64,000 bases of DNA from DATEHG01 sp041691295. Its GTDB lineage: Bacteria > Gemmatimonadota > Gemmatimonadetes > Gemmatimonadales > GWC2-71-9. Position 1 is the stretch's first letter. Each line of letters opens with the position of its first letter. Shown piece after piece: positions 51,293-60,586 of the stretch. The stretch spans positions 1 through 64,000 of the forward strand of contig JBEPVA010000001.1 of assembly GCA_041691295.1 (NCBI GenBank). The letters run 5' to 3'. The translations under genes and the position numbers were made by a program. Below the pieces are notes generated by a model. The model saw nothing but the letters and a program-made list of their open reading frames with translations, was not told the origin of the DNA and made no database searches.

Positions 51293-52402
51293 TTGGCAGT
51301 TCGCATCGGACTAGCCTTCAATCTCAAACCCCAGGGCCTGGCGCAGTCAGCCGGGGCAGCTTCCTCCCCCCCACATACCAACTCGACGACCGCAGGCAGG
51401 GCGCTCCGCTACGATCTGGAGCAGCCTGACCTCTATGCCGAGTGGGATGAACCCGAGACCATCGACGCCGTCGAGCATGCGCTCCGGCCGCTGGGCAAGG
51501 TCATCCGTCTCGAGGCCGATCAGGACTTTCCGGCCAGGCTGGCCAAGGCCCGGCCGGATTTCGTGTTCAACATCGCCGAGGGACTGTATGGCCCCAACCG
51601 CGAGGGCCATGTCCCGGCCATCTGCGAATTCCTGGGCATTCCCTACCTGGCTTCCGATCCGCTCACGCTGAGCCTGGCCACCCACAAGGGGCGGGCCAAG
51701 GAAATCCTCCAGATCAACGGCGTTCCAACGGCGGCCTTTGCCATGGTCCGCACTGCCGCCGAGGCCCGGTCCGTCGATCTGCCGTTCCCGTTGTTCTGCA
51801 AGCCGGCCTTTGAAGGCTCCGGCAAGGGCGTCAGCGTCAAGTCGCTCTGCCACAGCCGCAAGGAGCTGGTCAAGCAGTTCGAGTACCTGATGGCCACCTA
51901 CTCGGAACCGGTCCTGGTCGAGACCTACCTGCCCGGGGCCGAGTATACCGTCGCCATCCTGGGCAACGGCAAGGACGCCCGCTGCCTGCCGATCGTCGGA
52001 ATGTGCTTCGACGACCTGCCGCAGGGCGCCCCGCCGATCTACGGCTACGAGGCCAAGTGGCTGTGGGACAGCCCGACCGATCCGCTGGAAATCTTCGAAT
52101 GCCCGGCCCGGATCCCCCGCGCCCAGGCCCAACTGATCCGGAACGCTGCACTGGGGGCCTTTCATGCCCTGGAGTGCCGCGATTGGTGCCGGGTCGATAT
52201 CCGCTGCGATGCGGCAGGACTTCCCATGGTTGTCGAGCTCAACCCGCTGCCCGGCATTCTTCCCGATCCCCGGGACAACAGCTGCTTCCCCAAGGCAGCC
52301 AGGGCGGCCGGTCTGTCATACGATGAGCTGATCCGGAACGTGGCCGATATTGCGTGGCAGCGGATCAGCGGACAGCGGCTCCAGGCCGTGGCGGCCGCAT
52401 GA
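51293..52402 (+). CDS. ATP-grasp enzyme, D-Ala-D-Ala-ligase-like (first of two)
   Basis: A 369-aa ATP-grasp protein. The central domain has the ATP-binding Lys in FCKPAFEGSGKG and Glu in VLVETYLPGAEY. The C-terminal metal site is RVDIRCDAAGLPMVVELNPLPG (Asp, Glu, Asn). The N-terminal domain has VFNIAEGLYGPNREGHVPAI. It forms an amide or peptide bond with ATP. The family includes D-Ala-D-Ala ligase, but the size and gene context do not match Ddl in wall synthesis. The TTG start has GAGG six bases upstream. Confidence 0.85.
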   Translation: MAVRIGLAFNLKPQGLAQSAGAASSPPHTNSTTAGRALRYDLEQPDLYAEWDEPETIDAVEHALRPLGKVIRLEADQDFPARLAKARPDFVFNIAEGLYGPNREGHVPAICEFLGIPYLASDPLTLSLATHKGRAKEILQINGVPTAAFAMVRTAAEARSVDLPFPLFCKPAFEGSGKGVSVKSLCHSRKELVKQFEYLMATYSEPVLVETYLPGAEYTVAILGNGKDARCLPIVGMCFDDLPQGAPPIYGYEAKWLWDSPTDPLEIFECPARIPRAQAQLIRNAALGAFHALECRDWCRVDIRCDAAGLPMVVELNPLPGILPDPRDNSCFPKAARAAGLSYDELIRNVADIAWQRISGQRLQAVAAA

Positions 52403-53421
52403 GGGCGGCCATCCTGTTCGATGCCGGCGCCGATCACTGGGACCAGAAGGACATCGCCAACGTGGTGGACAACGCCCGGGAAATTCAGGCCTGCCTGCAG
52501 GCCCGGGGTTACCAGACCACCCTCATTCCGATCAAGCTGGGCCAGTTCGGATGGCTCAACCGCTGCCGCAAGGCGGACGTGGTCTTCAATCTCTGCGAAG
52601 GGATCGACGGTCATTCCCGCTATGAGGATTACGTCGTCGGCACCCTCGAACTGACCGATACGCCGTATACCGGCTGCCGCCCCTGGGCGGTGGCCGTGTG
52701 CCACAAGAAGCATGTGGCCAACACCCTGCTGGCCCGCAGTGGCGTGCCGATCCCGACCTTTGCGCTGGCCAACGGCAACAAGGTGCCGGCTGACCTGACC
52801 CTGCCGGTGATCGTGAAGCCCGCGGCGGAGGATGCCAGCCTGGGCATCGATGCCGGCGCGGTGTGCACCACCAAGAAGGCGCTGCGCAAGCGGCTGGCCG
52901 AGATGACCGAGCAGTACGATGACGTCATCGTGCAGGAGTTCGTGGCTGGCCGGGAGTTCAACGTCGGGTTCGTGGGCAAGCAGGCGCTGCCCATCGCCGA
53001 GCTGTGCTTCGACAACATGCCGGAAGGATCCTGGCCCATCCTGACCTACTCGGCCAAGTGGGATGTGGGCAGCCCCGAGGATCTGGGTTCGGTACCGGTC
53101 TGCCCCGCCGACCTGCCCACCGACCTGGCCAAGCGGATCGTAGCGGTGGCGCGCCAGGCCTGGGACCAGCTCTGCGGCAGCGAAGGGTACGGCCGGGTGG
53201 ACCTCCGGGTCGATGCCAATGGCCAGCCCTTCGTGCTCGAGGTCAATCCCAACCCCGACCTGTCGGACTGCGCCGGGCTGAGCCGGATGGCCAAGGTGTA
53301 TGGCTGGGACTACGACGAACTGATCGGCCGGATCGTGGATGAGGCACTGAGCCGGAGCAACCGGACCCAGGCCGCCGCTGCCCTGGCCGGCGAGAATACC
53401 GAAAAGAGCACTGCCGCATGA
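52399..53421 (+). CDS. ATP-grasp enzyme, D-Ala-D-Ala-ligase-like (second of two)
   Basis: A 340-aa ATP-grasp protein with Lys in VIVKPAAEDASLG, Glu in VIVQEFVAGREF and the metal triad in RVDLRVDANGQPFVLEVNPNP. The N-terminal domain contains VVFNLCEGIDGHSRYEDY, matching the NIAEG motif of the first protein. The two share a fold and only moderate sequence similarity. The ATG overlaps the previous stop as ATGA, so the enzymes are cotranslated and may act in sequence on one peptide-like product. Confidence 0.88.
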   Translation: MRAAILFDAGADHWDQKDIANVVDNAREIQACLQARGYQTTLIPIKLGQFGWLNRCRKADVVFNLCEGIDGHSRYEDYVVGTLELTDTPYTGCRPWAVAVCHKKHVANTLLARSGVPIPTFALANGNKVPADLTLPVIVKPAAEDASLGIDAGAVCTTKKALRKRLAEMTEQYDDVIVQEFVAGREFNVGFVGKQALPIAELCFDNMPEGSWPILTYSAKWDVGSPEDLGSVPVCPADLPTDLAKRIVAVARQAWDQLCGSEGYGRVDLRVDANGQPFVLEVNPNPDLSDCAGLSRMAKVYGWDYDELIGRIVDEALSRSNRTQAAAALAGENTEKSTAA

Positions 53422-53918
53422 CCAACGTCGCGCTCCAACCGCTGATCCGGGACCTCGCTCCCCAGGATCGCGGCCGGATCGAGGCGATTACCCGCGCCAC
53501 CGGTATATTCCGCGAAGACGAAGTGGCTGTCGCCCTCGAAGTGTTCGATGCATCCTGCCGCCGTGATCAGACCGACTACTACACCGCGGGCGCCGAGACT
53601 GGCGGCCGGCTGGCGGGATGGATTTGCTGGGGCCAGACGCCCTGCACCGAGGGCACTTGGGACCTGTACTGGATGGCGGTCGATCCGACCGTCCAGGGCA
53701 GCGGAATCGGGTCGGCACTGGTGGAACGGCTGGAAGCCCGCCTGGCCGGCAAGGCTCGGCTGATCATGATCGACACCTCGGGCCGGTCCGACTATGCCAA
53801 CACCCGGGCTTTCTACCAGGCCAGGGGCTACAGCATTGCTGCGGTGGTGCCGGACTTCTACGCCCCGAATGACGACCAGGTCATCCTCTTCAAGAAGCTG
53901 GCGGCGCCGGAGGAATAG
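53418..53918 (+). CDS. GNAT N-acetyltransferase
   Basis: A 166-aa acetyltransferase. The acetyl-CoA loop is VDPTVQGSGIGSALVERLE (QxxGxG pattern) and the C-terminal beta-alpha unit is DYANTRAFYQARGYS. The ATG overlaps the second ATP-grasp stop by four bases. With the two ligases it probably acetylates or caps the same product. The acceptor is unknown. Confidence 0.88.
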   Translation: MTNVALQPLIRDLAPQDRGRIEAITRATGIFREDEVAVALEVFDASCRRDQTDYYTAGAETGGRLAGWICWGQTPCTEGTWDLYWMAVDPTVQGSGIGSALVERLEARLAGKARLIMIDTSGRSDYANTRAFYQARGYSIAAVVPDFYAPNDDQVILFKKLAAPEE

Positions 53919-54031
53919 CCGGGCCGCCTGAGCGCCATCCCCAACCGCATGCCATTGATCCCACCGTCAGCGCCCTCGGCCCCTGCGGCCTTGATTGCGC
54001 CGGCTCCGTCCGCCAGAATGGGTAACCCTGG

Positions 54032-54403
54032 TCACTGGACCACGAGTGTGGAGTGGGCCAGCGACAGTTCGATAGTCCAGGTAATCACCTGATCGGGCTG
54101 GACCAGGATCGGATCGGTGGTGACGGGCTGCGAGTTCCCGACCAGGGTGGCGCGCAGCCGCACCGTGGCTCCCGAGGAAAAATTTCGACCCGGCAGCATG
54201 AAGGTGGCCTCGGAGGCGGAGGCGACCAGGCCGAGTCGCTGAGCGATGCCATCGTGCAGCAGGTAGATCCGGGCATCGCTCCAGTTGTGGTTGACGACCG
54301 TGAGTCCGATCTCGGCCTGGCTCCAGGCCGGAGCCGGGACTACGTCAGCCGGATGGCGGCAGGCCACAGCCAGCAGCAGGAGCGCGATCAGGGTTCGAGG
54401 CAT
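54032..54403 (-). CDS. Small lipoprotein of unknown function
   Basis: A 123-aa lipoprotein with signal LIALLLLAVAC (lipobox AVAC) and a beta-rich domain (VVNHNWSDARIYLLHDG, RLRATLVGNSQPVTTDP). No family is recognised. The start at 54403 is the Met immediately before the signal, although the frame continues upstream to 54517. It is divergent to the SusC gene. Confidence 0.7.
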   Translation of the reverse strand: MPRTLIALLLLAVACRHPADVVPAPAWSQAEIGLTVVNHNWSDARIYLLHDGIAQRLGLVASASEATFMLPGRNFSSGATVRLRATLVGNSQPVTTDPILVQPDQVITWTIELSLAHSTLVVQ

Positions 54404-54511
54404 ATGGGCAATGGATGTACCATGGCAACCCGCACGACGCCAGATCAGAATTGACAACCGGACCGGCGGGCTGCACATTCGCTTTGATACCACCTTCCTG
54501 AGAGCCAATTC

Positions 54512-57500
54512 ATGCATTCACTCCATGTTGGCCCGCCGCGGGCTGCCGCGGCCATCGGGCTTTTCTGCCTGGCCATTCCCAGCCTGCTCCTGGCGCAGCA
54601 GGGCCGGCTGAGCGGCCACATCACCGACAAGGAAACCGGCAAGCCGCTGGAAGCGGCCCAGATCCTGGTCGTGGGTACGACGCTGCTCGAGACCTCCGGC
54701 GCCGACGGCCATTACACCTTCCGCAGCATCGCGCCCGGGCATTACCAGGTCCGGGTCATACGGATCAGCTATGCCGCCAGGCTGGATTCGGTCACCGTCG
54801 CGCCCGGTGAGTCCGCGGTGCTCGATTTTGCGATGAGCAGCGCCCCGGTGCAGCTCGATGAGATCGTCTCGACCGCCACTGGTCAGCAGCGCAAGCTTGA
54901 GATCGGCAATGTGGTGTCCAAGATCGACGCCGCTTCGATCACCAAGGAGGCGCCGGTCACCGAAATCGGGAACATCATCTCGGGACGGGTGGCCGGTGTC
55001 CAGGTGCTCAAGAGCGGAGGCACCACCGGCACCGGCACCAGGATCCGGATCCGCGGCTCCAACAGTCTCTCGCTATCCAATGAGCCCCTCTACTATATCG
55101 ATGGGATCCGGATGGAGAGTTCGTCATCCGGGCTCTCGCTGGACATCGGCGGCGGCATCGGTGGCGGCTCGACCTCCCGGATCAACGATATCAATCCCGA
55201 CGATATCGAGTCGATCGAAATCGTGAAGGGACCCGCCGCGGCCACCCTGTACGGCATCCAGGCCGCCAATGGCGTGGTCCGGATCACGACCAAGAAGGGG
55301 ACGGCCGGCCGGGCCAAATGGAATGTTTCCACGGAGGGGGGCTCGGTCAGCGATCACAATGCCTACCTGCTCAACTATTTCCCGACCTTCGACATCCTGC
55401 CTACCGCCAGCCCCGAATACCTGGCCAACGGCTTTACCTGTACCCTGCAGGATCAGTTCCTGGGCAACTGCAATATCACCGGCCTCACCAAGTACTCCCC
55501 GCTGGTCAACAAGGACACCAAGCCGCTCAAGGCCGGTTTCCGCCAGCAGTACAACACCAGCGTGTCCGGCGGCACCGACCAGGCCAACTACTTTCTGGCG
55601 GCTGGCTACGAGAGCGAAGATGGTGTGTTCCGCCTGCCTAAAATGGAAGAGGACTCGGTACGCCAGGCCAACGGCGGGATCATGGCCAGCCAGATCCGGC
55701 CCAACACCCTGCGGAAGCTGTCGGTTCGGGCCAACGTCGGCGCCAACGTTTCCAAGACGGCGGATATCCAGGCCACGATGGCCTATGTCAGCAGCACCAC
55801 CCGGCTGGTCGAGAACGACAACAGCTTCCTGACCATTACCGGCAGCGCCGAGGCCAGCGCCAACACCCCGGATATCAACCGGGGATGGTTCTATACCCCG
55901 GCGCAGCTGTTCGCCGAACTGGCGGAGCAGAACATCGGCCGGTTCACCGGCGGATTGACCACCAACTGGCGGCCCCGGACCTGGCTCACTACTCGGGCCA
56001 CCGTGGGGTTTGATGCCACGGCGGAGAACGACAAGAATTTCTTCCCGACCGGCCAGGTGGCAGACTATTCCAACAACCTTCGAGGTGTGCTGCGGCTGAA
56101 CAAGGCGAACATCACCCAGACCTCGATCGACCTGGCCGGCACGGCCAACTACAAGTTCAGCGAGGCTCTCACCGCCAAGACCTCGGTCGGGGCGCAGTGG
56201 TTCCGCAACCTGGTCCGCGGCACGCTTGTGACCGGGACCGGATTGTCGCCGGGGCAGGAAAACCTGGCGGGCTCGTCGGTCGAGGCACGGGATACGTCCT
56301 TTGAATCGCGCACCGCCGGCGCCTTTGTCGAGGAAGCGGTGGCCTACAAGGAGCGCCTGTTCCTGACTGCGGCCGCACGGCTCGATGGCGGCAGCTCGTT
56401 CGGCAAGAACTTCCAGGATGCCATCTATCCCAAAACCAGTGTGTCCTGGCTGACCTCCAACGAACCGTTCTGGCACCTGTCGTGGATGAACACCTTCCGG
56501 CTCCGGGCCGCCTTGGGCGCCTCGGGCCAGATTCCCGGCGCCACCGACGGGCTCAAGTCGTATGTCGGCGTGCCCGGGGTGAAGAATGGGCAGGGATTCA
56601 GCGGGGTACAGCTGTCCAATAGCGGGAACGACAACCTCAAGCCGGAACGGTCCACCGAGTTCGAAGCCGGGTTTGATGCCGGGCTGGCCCACGACAAGGT
56701 CACGGTCGAATTCAGCTACTACACCAAGACCACTTCGGACGCACTGATTGCGGCCGAGGTGGCCGGTTCGGGCGGCACCCAGCAGATCCAGTTCCGCAAC
56801 CTGGCCCGGGTCCGCAATCATGGCCTCGAGCTGGCCATCAGCGCGGCCCCGATCAACACCCCGAATTTCAGCATGGATTTCACCATCAGCGGCTCGATCA
56901 CCAAGAACAAGGTGCTGGCCCTCGGCGCCGGCGACACGGCCCTGGTGTTCGGCTTCTACCAGCAGGACCGGCCCGGCTATCCAGCGGGCGGATTCTGGGG
57001 TCTGCCGCTGCTCGGATACAGCGATGCCAACCATGACGGGATCATCGACCAGTCCGAGATCCGGGTCGGTGACCACGCGGTGTACCAGGGCAGCGCGCTG
57101 CCGACCCGGGAGCTGGCGCTCAACAGCGGGTTCAACTTCTTCCACGACCGGATCCGGCTGGCCAGTCAGTGGGACTATCGCGGTGGCAACATGGTCGACA
57201 ACTCGATGGAAAACTTCCGCTGCAGCGCGGTGTTCAACTGCCGGGCCGAGTTCGACCGGACGGCACCGCTCGAGGACCAGGCCAAGGCGCAGGCCGCCCT
57301 GGTGTACGGTGGCAACCAGTTCGCATTCATCGAACCGGGCTGGTTCATCAAGTTGCGGGAAGTGTCGCTGACCTTCTACGGCACGCCAAAGATTGCCCAC
57401 GCCCTCGGGACCTCCAGCATCAGCCTGACGCTGGCCGCCCGGAACCTGCTCACGATCACCAACTACACCGGCGTCGACCCCGAGGTCAACGCCTTTGGCC

Positions 57501-57580
57501 AGGACAACTTCGCCGCCAGCGATTTCGAGTCCCAGCCGCAGGTGCGGTATTTGATCGCCCGCATCAACGCCAGCTTCTGA
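54512..57580 (+). CDS. SusC/RagA-type TonB-dependent outer-membrane transporter
   Basis: The 1022-aa product has a signal peptide (ending LLLAQQG), a carboxypeptidase-regulatory-like Ig domain (ITDKETGKPLEAAQILV, about 31-115), a plug domain with SusC motifs (VQVLKSGGTTGTG, RIRGSNSLSLSNEPLYYIDG) and a long beta-barrel ending in Phe. Such transporters import glycans or other large substrates with TonB energy. The following SusD-like lipoprotein gene completes the pair. The typical glycanase or sensor genes of a utilisation locus are not adjacent, so the substrate cannot be inferred. Confidence 0.92.
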   Translation: MHSLHVGPPRAAAAIGLFCLAIPSLLLAQQGRLSGHITDKETGKPLEAAQILVVGTTLLETSGADGHYTFRSIAPGHYQVRVIRISYAARLDSVTVAPGESAVLDFAMSSAPVQLDEIVSTATGQQRKLEIGNVVSKIDAASITKEAPVTEIGNIISGRVAGVQVLKSGGTTGTGTRIRIRGSNSLSLSNEPLYYIDGIRMESSSSGLSLDIGGGIGGGSTSRINDINPDDIESIEIVKGPAAATLYGIQAANGVVRITTKKGTAGRAKWNVSTEGGSVSDHNAYLLNYFPTFDILPTASPEYLANGFTCTLQDQFLGNCNITGLTKYSPLVNKDTKPLKAGFRQQYNTSVSGGTDQANYFLAAGYESEDGVFRLPKMEEDSVRQANGGIMASQIRPNTLRKLSVRANVGANVSKTADIQATMAYVSSTTRLVENDNSFLTITGSAEASANTPDINRGWFYTPAQLFAELAEQNIGRFTGGLTTNWRPRTWLTTRATVGFDATAENDKNFFPTGQVADYSNNLRGVLRLNKANITQTSIDLAGTANYKFSEALTAKTSVGAQWFRNLVRGTLVTGTGLSPGQENLAGSSVEARDTSFESRTAGAFVEEAVAYKERLFLTAAARLDGGSSFGKNFQDAIYPKTSVSWLTSNEPFWHLSWMNTFRLRAALGASGQIPGATDGLKSYVGVPGVKNGQGFSGVQLSNSGNDNLKPERSTEFEAGFDAGLAHDKVTVEFSYYTKTTSDALIAAEVAGSGGTQQIQFRNLARVRNHGLELAISAAPINTPNFSMDFTISGSITKNKVLALGAGDTALVFGFYQQDRPGYPAGGFWGLPLLGYSDANHDGIIDQSEIRVGDHAVYQGSALPTRELALNSGFNFFHDRIRLASQWDYRGGNMVDNSMENFRCSAVFNCRAEFDRTAPLEDQAKAQAALVYGGNQFAFIEPGWFIKLREVSLTFYGTPKIAHALGTSSISLTLAARNLLTITNYTGVDPEVNAFGQDNFAASDFESQPQVRYLIARINASF

Positions 57581-57591
57581 GGAACGCGACC

Positions 57592-58923
57592 ATGAAATCC
57601 TCCCTGCTCATGAGCGCGGCCGCCGCCCTGACCCTGTGCGCCTGCGGCCTGCTCGACACCACCCAGCCAGGCGTCATCAAGCCGGGCGACCTCGACAATT
57701 ACATCGGGGCCCAGGCCAAGGCCAAGGGCGCCATCGCGGCCTACGGCTTTGCGATCGACGGTGACGGCAACTTCGACACCGACTCGACCGACGGGATGAT
57801 CCTGAGCACCGGATTGATGTCGGATGAGTTTACCTACGTTGGACCGAATCCGACGCCGCAGGAGTTCAACGCCCATGCCGTGTCCTCGATCAACTCCAGC
57901 CTGAGCGTCCTGTATTTCTACGTCCACAAGGCGCGGATCTCGTCGGAGGCCGCCGCCGTAGCACTCGAGCGGTTCACGCCAGACACGGCGAACGAAACAC
58001 TGATCCCCGAGGTACTAAGCCTGGCCGGGATGAGCATCATCAGCCTGGAGGAGAATTTCTGCTCCGGGGTGCCGCTCAGCTACCTGCAGGCGGATACGGT
58101 GGTGCTGACGTCCGGCTCAACCACCGCCGCGGGGCTGGACTCCGCCATCCTCCGGTTCGACGCGGCACTGGCCCACCCGGCCGTGGCTGTTGACCTCAAC
58201 ATCCAGTACCTGGCCCAGGTTGGGAAAGGCCGCGCCCTCCTCGACCTCGGCCAATATGCCGCCGCCGCGACCGCGGTCTCGGGTGTGCCAGATGATTTCC
58301 AGTACCTGTCGGAGCACTCCACCTCCCGGAGCCGACTGCAGAATGCGATCTTCGAGTACAGCACCACCAGCACCGGACTGTTCTCAGTGGCGGACAGCAG
58401 CGGCAGCAATGGCATTCCTTACCGAACGCTGAACGACTCCCGAGTGCCATTTGTGGATACCGGAATCAACGGGCTCGACCTCATCACCCCGCTGTTCTCC
58501 ATCATCAAGTATCCCGACGCCGGCAGCCCGATCCCGATCGCCAGCGGGATTGAGGCCCGCCTGATCGAAGCCGAAGCGGCGCTCACTGCCGGTGGTCCGG
58601 CGGCCATGAATACGATCCTGAATAATCTGCGGGCCGAAAGCGCTGACACCGCCATCAGCAACAACCCGCTGCCGGTGCCGGCCGCCGGGGTGGCGGCCCA
58701 GGATCAGCTGTTCAGCGAGCGGGCGCTGTGGCTATATGCCACCGGCCACCGCCTCGGGGACATGCGGCGCCTGGTGCGGCAGTACGGACGGGCCCGGGAC
58801 AGCGTGTTCCCGACCGGACCGTTTCCGAAGGGCGGCAACTACGGAACGGATGTGAACTTCGTGATTCCGGAGAGCGAAGATCACAATCCGCACTTCACGG
58901 GGTGTGTGGATCGGCTGCCCTGA
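57592..58923 (+). CDS. SusD/RagB-like outer-membrane lipoprotein
   Basis: A 443-aa lipoprotein (lipobox LCAC) with the SusD helical scaffold: segments EARLIEAEAAL and RALWLYATGHRLGDMRRLVRQYG are typical of the TPR-like core. It starts at ATG 57592 with GAGGAA seven bases upstream, 11 bases after the SusC stop, and would cap the SusC barrel. The 3' end is followed by a 54-bp (GGGC)n tract. Confidence 0.9.
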   Translation: MKSSLLMSAAAALTLCACGLLDTTQPGVIKPGDLDNYIGAQAKAKGAIAAYGFAIDGDGNFDTDSTDGMILSTGLMSDEFTYVGPNPTPQEFNAHAVSSINSSLSVLYFYVHKARISSEAAAVALERFTPDTANETLIPEVLSLAGMSIISLEENFCSGVPLSYLQADTVVLTSGSTTAAGLDSAILRFDAALAHPAVAVDLNIQYLAQVGKGRALLDLGQYAAAATAVSGVPDDFQYLSEHSTSRSRLQNAIFEYSTTSTGLFSVADSSGSNGIPYRTLNDSRVPFVDTGINGLDLITPLFSIIKYPDAGSPIPIASGIEARLIEAEAALTAGGPAAMNTILNNLRAESADTAISNNPLPVPAAGVAAQDQLFSERALWLYATGHRLGDMRRLVRQYGRARDSVFPTGPFPKGGNYGTDVNFVIPESEDHNPHFTGCVDRLP

Positions 58924-58930
58924 CGGGCTA

Positions 58931-58984
58931 GGCGGGCGGGCGGGCGGGCGGGCGGGCGGGCGGGCGGGCGGGCGGGCGGGCGGG
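58931..58984. repeat. GGGC tetranucleotide tract, G-quadruplex candidate
   Basis: From 58931 the plus strand reads GGCGGGCGGG and continues as CGGG units to 58984, 13 consecutive GGG runs separated by single C residues. This fits the G3N1 quadruplex pattern. It begins eight bases after the susD-like stop, at the 3' end of the four-helix-bundle gene. Read as RNA it would lie in the 3' UTR of the susD-like gene. Confidence 0.9.
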
Positions 58985-59012
58985 CCGAAGCTGCCTGCAC
59001 CGCCACAAACCA

Positions 59013-59444
59013 TCAAGTCATCGATTGGGCAGGTGGAGTCTTCGACTCCCCGGCCCTTTTGGCTACAGCGGCGTAAAGGCCCCAAGTTAGCCGAGTCGCA
59101 TGATCCCTGAGCGCCTCAATCTCACCGTATTTCTCGGCACTTGTGTATTCCAAGTCTCTAGAGAGCAAGAGAAGGTAGGAAAGTTCGGACAATGAGCCGA
59201 GCGAAATATCCAAGTATCGACGAAACTCTCGGCTCCCGCGTTTGGCGCAACCCTCGGCGATATTGACCACGGCCGAGACTGCGGCACGGCGAGCCTGGGA
59301 AGTCAGTCCGTAGACCTCGAATTTCGGCCACGACTCGGTCGCGCGGTACGTCGCCAGCGCAAGGTCGTGGCAAGCGACCCAGGCAGTGAATCGCTCGTAT
59401 GGCTTGCCAGGGCGTTTCTTAGAAGACTTGATCGTATTGAGCAT
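59013..59444 (-). CDS. Four-helix-bundle protein (S23/IVP family), second copy
   Basis: The 143-aa product has KPYERFTAWVACHDLALATY, AVVNIAEGCAKRGSREFRRYL and LSELSYLLLLSRDLEY, the helix motifs of the S23/IVP family. It is longer than the copy at 21753 and the two are divergent in sequence. The start at 59444 is the Met preceding the first helix, and its ribosome binding site is weak. The gene lies between the GGGC tract at 58931-58984 and a C-rich octamer array at 59526-59549. Confidence 0.82.
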   Translation of the reverse strand: MLNTIKSSKKRPGKPYERFTAWVACHDLALATYRATESWPKFEVYGLTSQARRAAVSAVVNIAEGCAKRGSREFRRYLDISLGSLSELSYLLLLSRDLEYTSAEKYGEIEALRDHATRLTWGLYAAVAKRAGESKTPPAQSMT

Positions 59445-59525
59445 ACGATACAGTAGGACCGCCGATGACACTCCGCATAACCGAAACTTTGCGCTGATAC
59501 CCAAAACAACGCCGTAGTCGTCTTT

Positions 59526-59549
59526 CTGCCCGCCTGCCCGCCTGCCCCC
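59526..59549. repeat. Three-unit octamer repeat
   Basis: CTGCCCGC, CTGCCCGC and CTGCCCCC lie in 8-bp register, C-rich, on the upstream side of the second four-helix-bundle gene. It is opposite in strand bias to the G-rich tract at 58931-58984. Confidence 0.65.
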
Positions 59550-59575
59550 CCAAGGTATCCGTTCTCGCCGAATGC

Positions 59576-60586
59576 CTAGGTGGCCGCTAGCCACCCCATC
59601 CCTCCCGCCTCCGCCATCCTCGACTGGTGCGGCTGGAACATGTAACGCCCCCGCACCGGCAGCCGGAACTCGAGAATCGCCCGCTCACTCGGACCCAGCG
59701 TCACGGTGTCGGTCCGCTCATCGGGAACGAGCCGAGTGCCGCTGCGGTACAGATCAAACGCCTGGGCGTGCAGATGAAACGACACGGATGGATCGGAGGC
59801 GCTGAGGTTGACCAGGTAGATCCGCACCAGCTCACCGACGGGCACCTTGATCGGATAGCGGGCAAAGAACCCGGCCACCCCATTCCAGGCGTACAGATCG
59901 TTTTGACCGTCCCCGTCCAAGTCGAAACCGGAGAGTGCCAGCACCAGCTCATGGGCCGCTGGCCGCCCGCCCGGCGGATCGACGATCATGGTGCCGTACA
60001 GCCCGTGCGCCATATGCTCGGACACCGGCAGCGCGTGACAATGATACGGATGCACCCCGAACGGCTCGGCCGTAAACCGATACGTCGTCTCACCGCCGAC
60101 CGGCACCGGTTCCCAGCCATCCTGGTTCACATCATGGGTGCCGTGGAAATGAACGTTGTGCGGGTGACTGCCCTTGTTGGTGAAGTGGACCGCCAGCTGA
60201 TCCCCTTCGGTGGCCCGGAGAATCGGACCCGGCACCGTCCCGTTGTAGCTCCAGGCCTGGAAGGTCCGGCCTCGGGCCACTTCGATGGGCATTTCGACCG
60301 CAGTCAGTTCGAACTGCCTGGCCCTTCCCCGGGCCCCCGGTTCGAATGGCGGCGGGATGGTCAGCCCATCGAGCGCTTGCGGCCCCAATGACTCGGGTGG
60401 CTCGACCCCATGAGAATAGAGCGAATCGCCGGGCATCATCGCATGAGGATTCGGGCCCATCGGAGTGACCATCTGGTGCCCGCCATTTCCCGCCCGTCCG
60501 GCGAGATACCCGCCCAGCGCTCCCGCACCGCCAATCACGCCGAGTCGCAGCAGCTCCCGGCGCGTGATCCCGAAGGAATCGTTCAC
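59576..60586 (-). CDS. Two-domain multicopper oxidase (Tat-exported)
   Basis: A 336-aa protein with a twin-arginine signal (RRELLRLG). Domain 1 has HFHG, then HPYHCHALPVSEHMAHGLYG, which combines the type 1 Cys with flanking His ligands. Domain 2 has FHLH but ends in MFQPHQSRMAEAGGM, without the HCH type 1 cluster, so the mononuclear site is only in domain 1. This fits the type-B two-domain laccase-like or nitrite-reductase-like enzymes. The GTG start at 60586 overlaps the upstream stop (GTGA). The next gene upstream is a cupredoxin/NosD-like protein. Confidence 0.85.
   Translation of the reverse strand: MNDSFGITRRELLRLGVIGGAGALGGYLAGRAGNGGHQMVTPMGPNPHAMMPGDSLYSHGVEPPESLGPQALDGLTIPPPFEPGARGRARQFELTAVEMPIEVARGRTFQAWSYNGTVPGPILRATEGDQLAVHFTNKGSHPHNVHFHGTHDVNQDGWEPVPVGGETTYRFTAEPFGVHPYHCHALPVSEHMAHGLYGTMIVDPPGGRPAAHELVLALSGFDLDGDGQNDLYAWNGVAGFFARYPIKVPVGELVRIYLVNLSASDPSVSFHLHAQAFDLYRSGTRLVPDERTDTVTLGPSERAILEFRLPVRGRYMFQPHQSRMAEAGGMGWLAAT

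Noticed and set aside
55124..57400. Long minus-strand frame opposite the SusC-like gene
   Set aside because: The SusC frame has clear domains and the antisense frame has none. Long open antisense frames are expected at this GC content.
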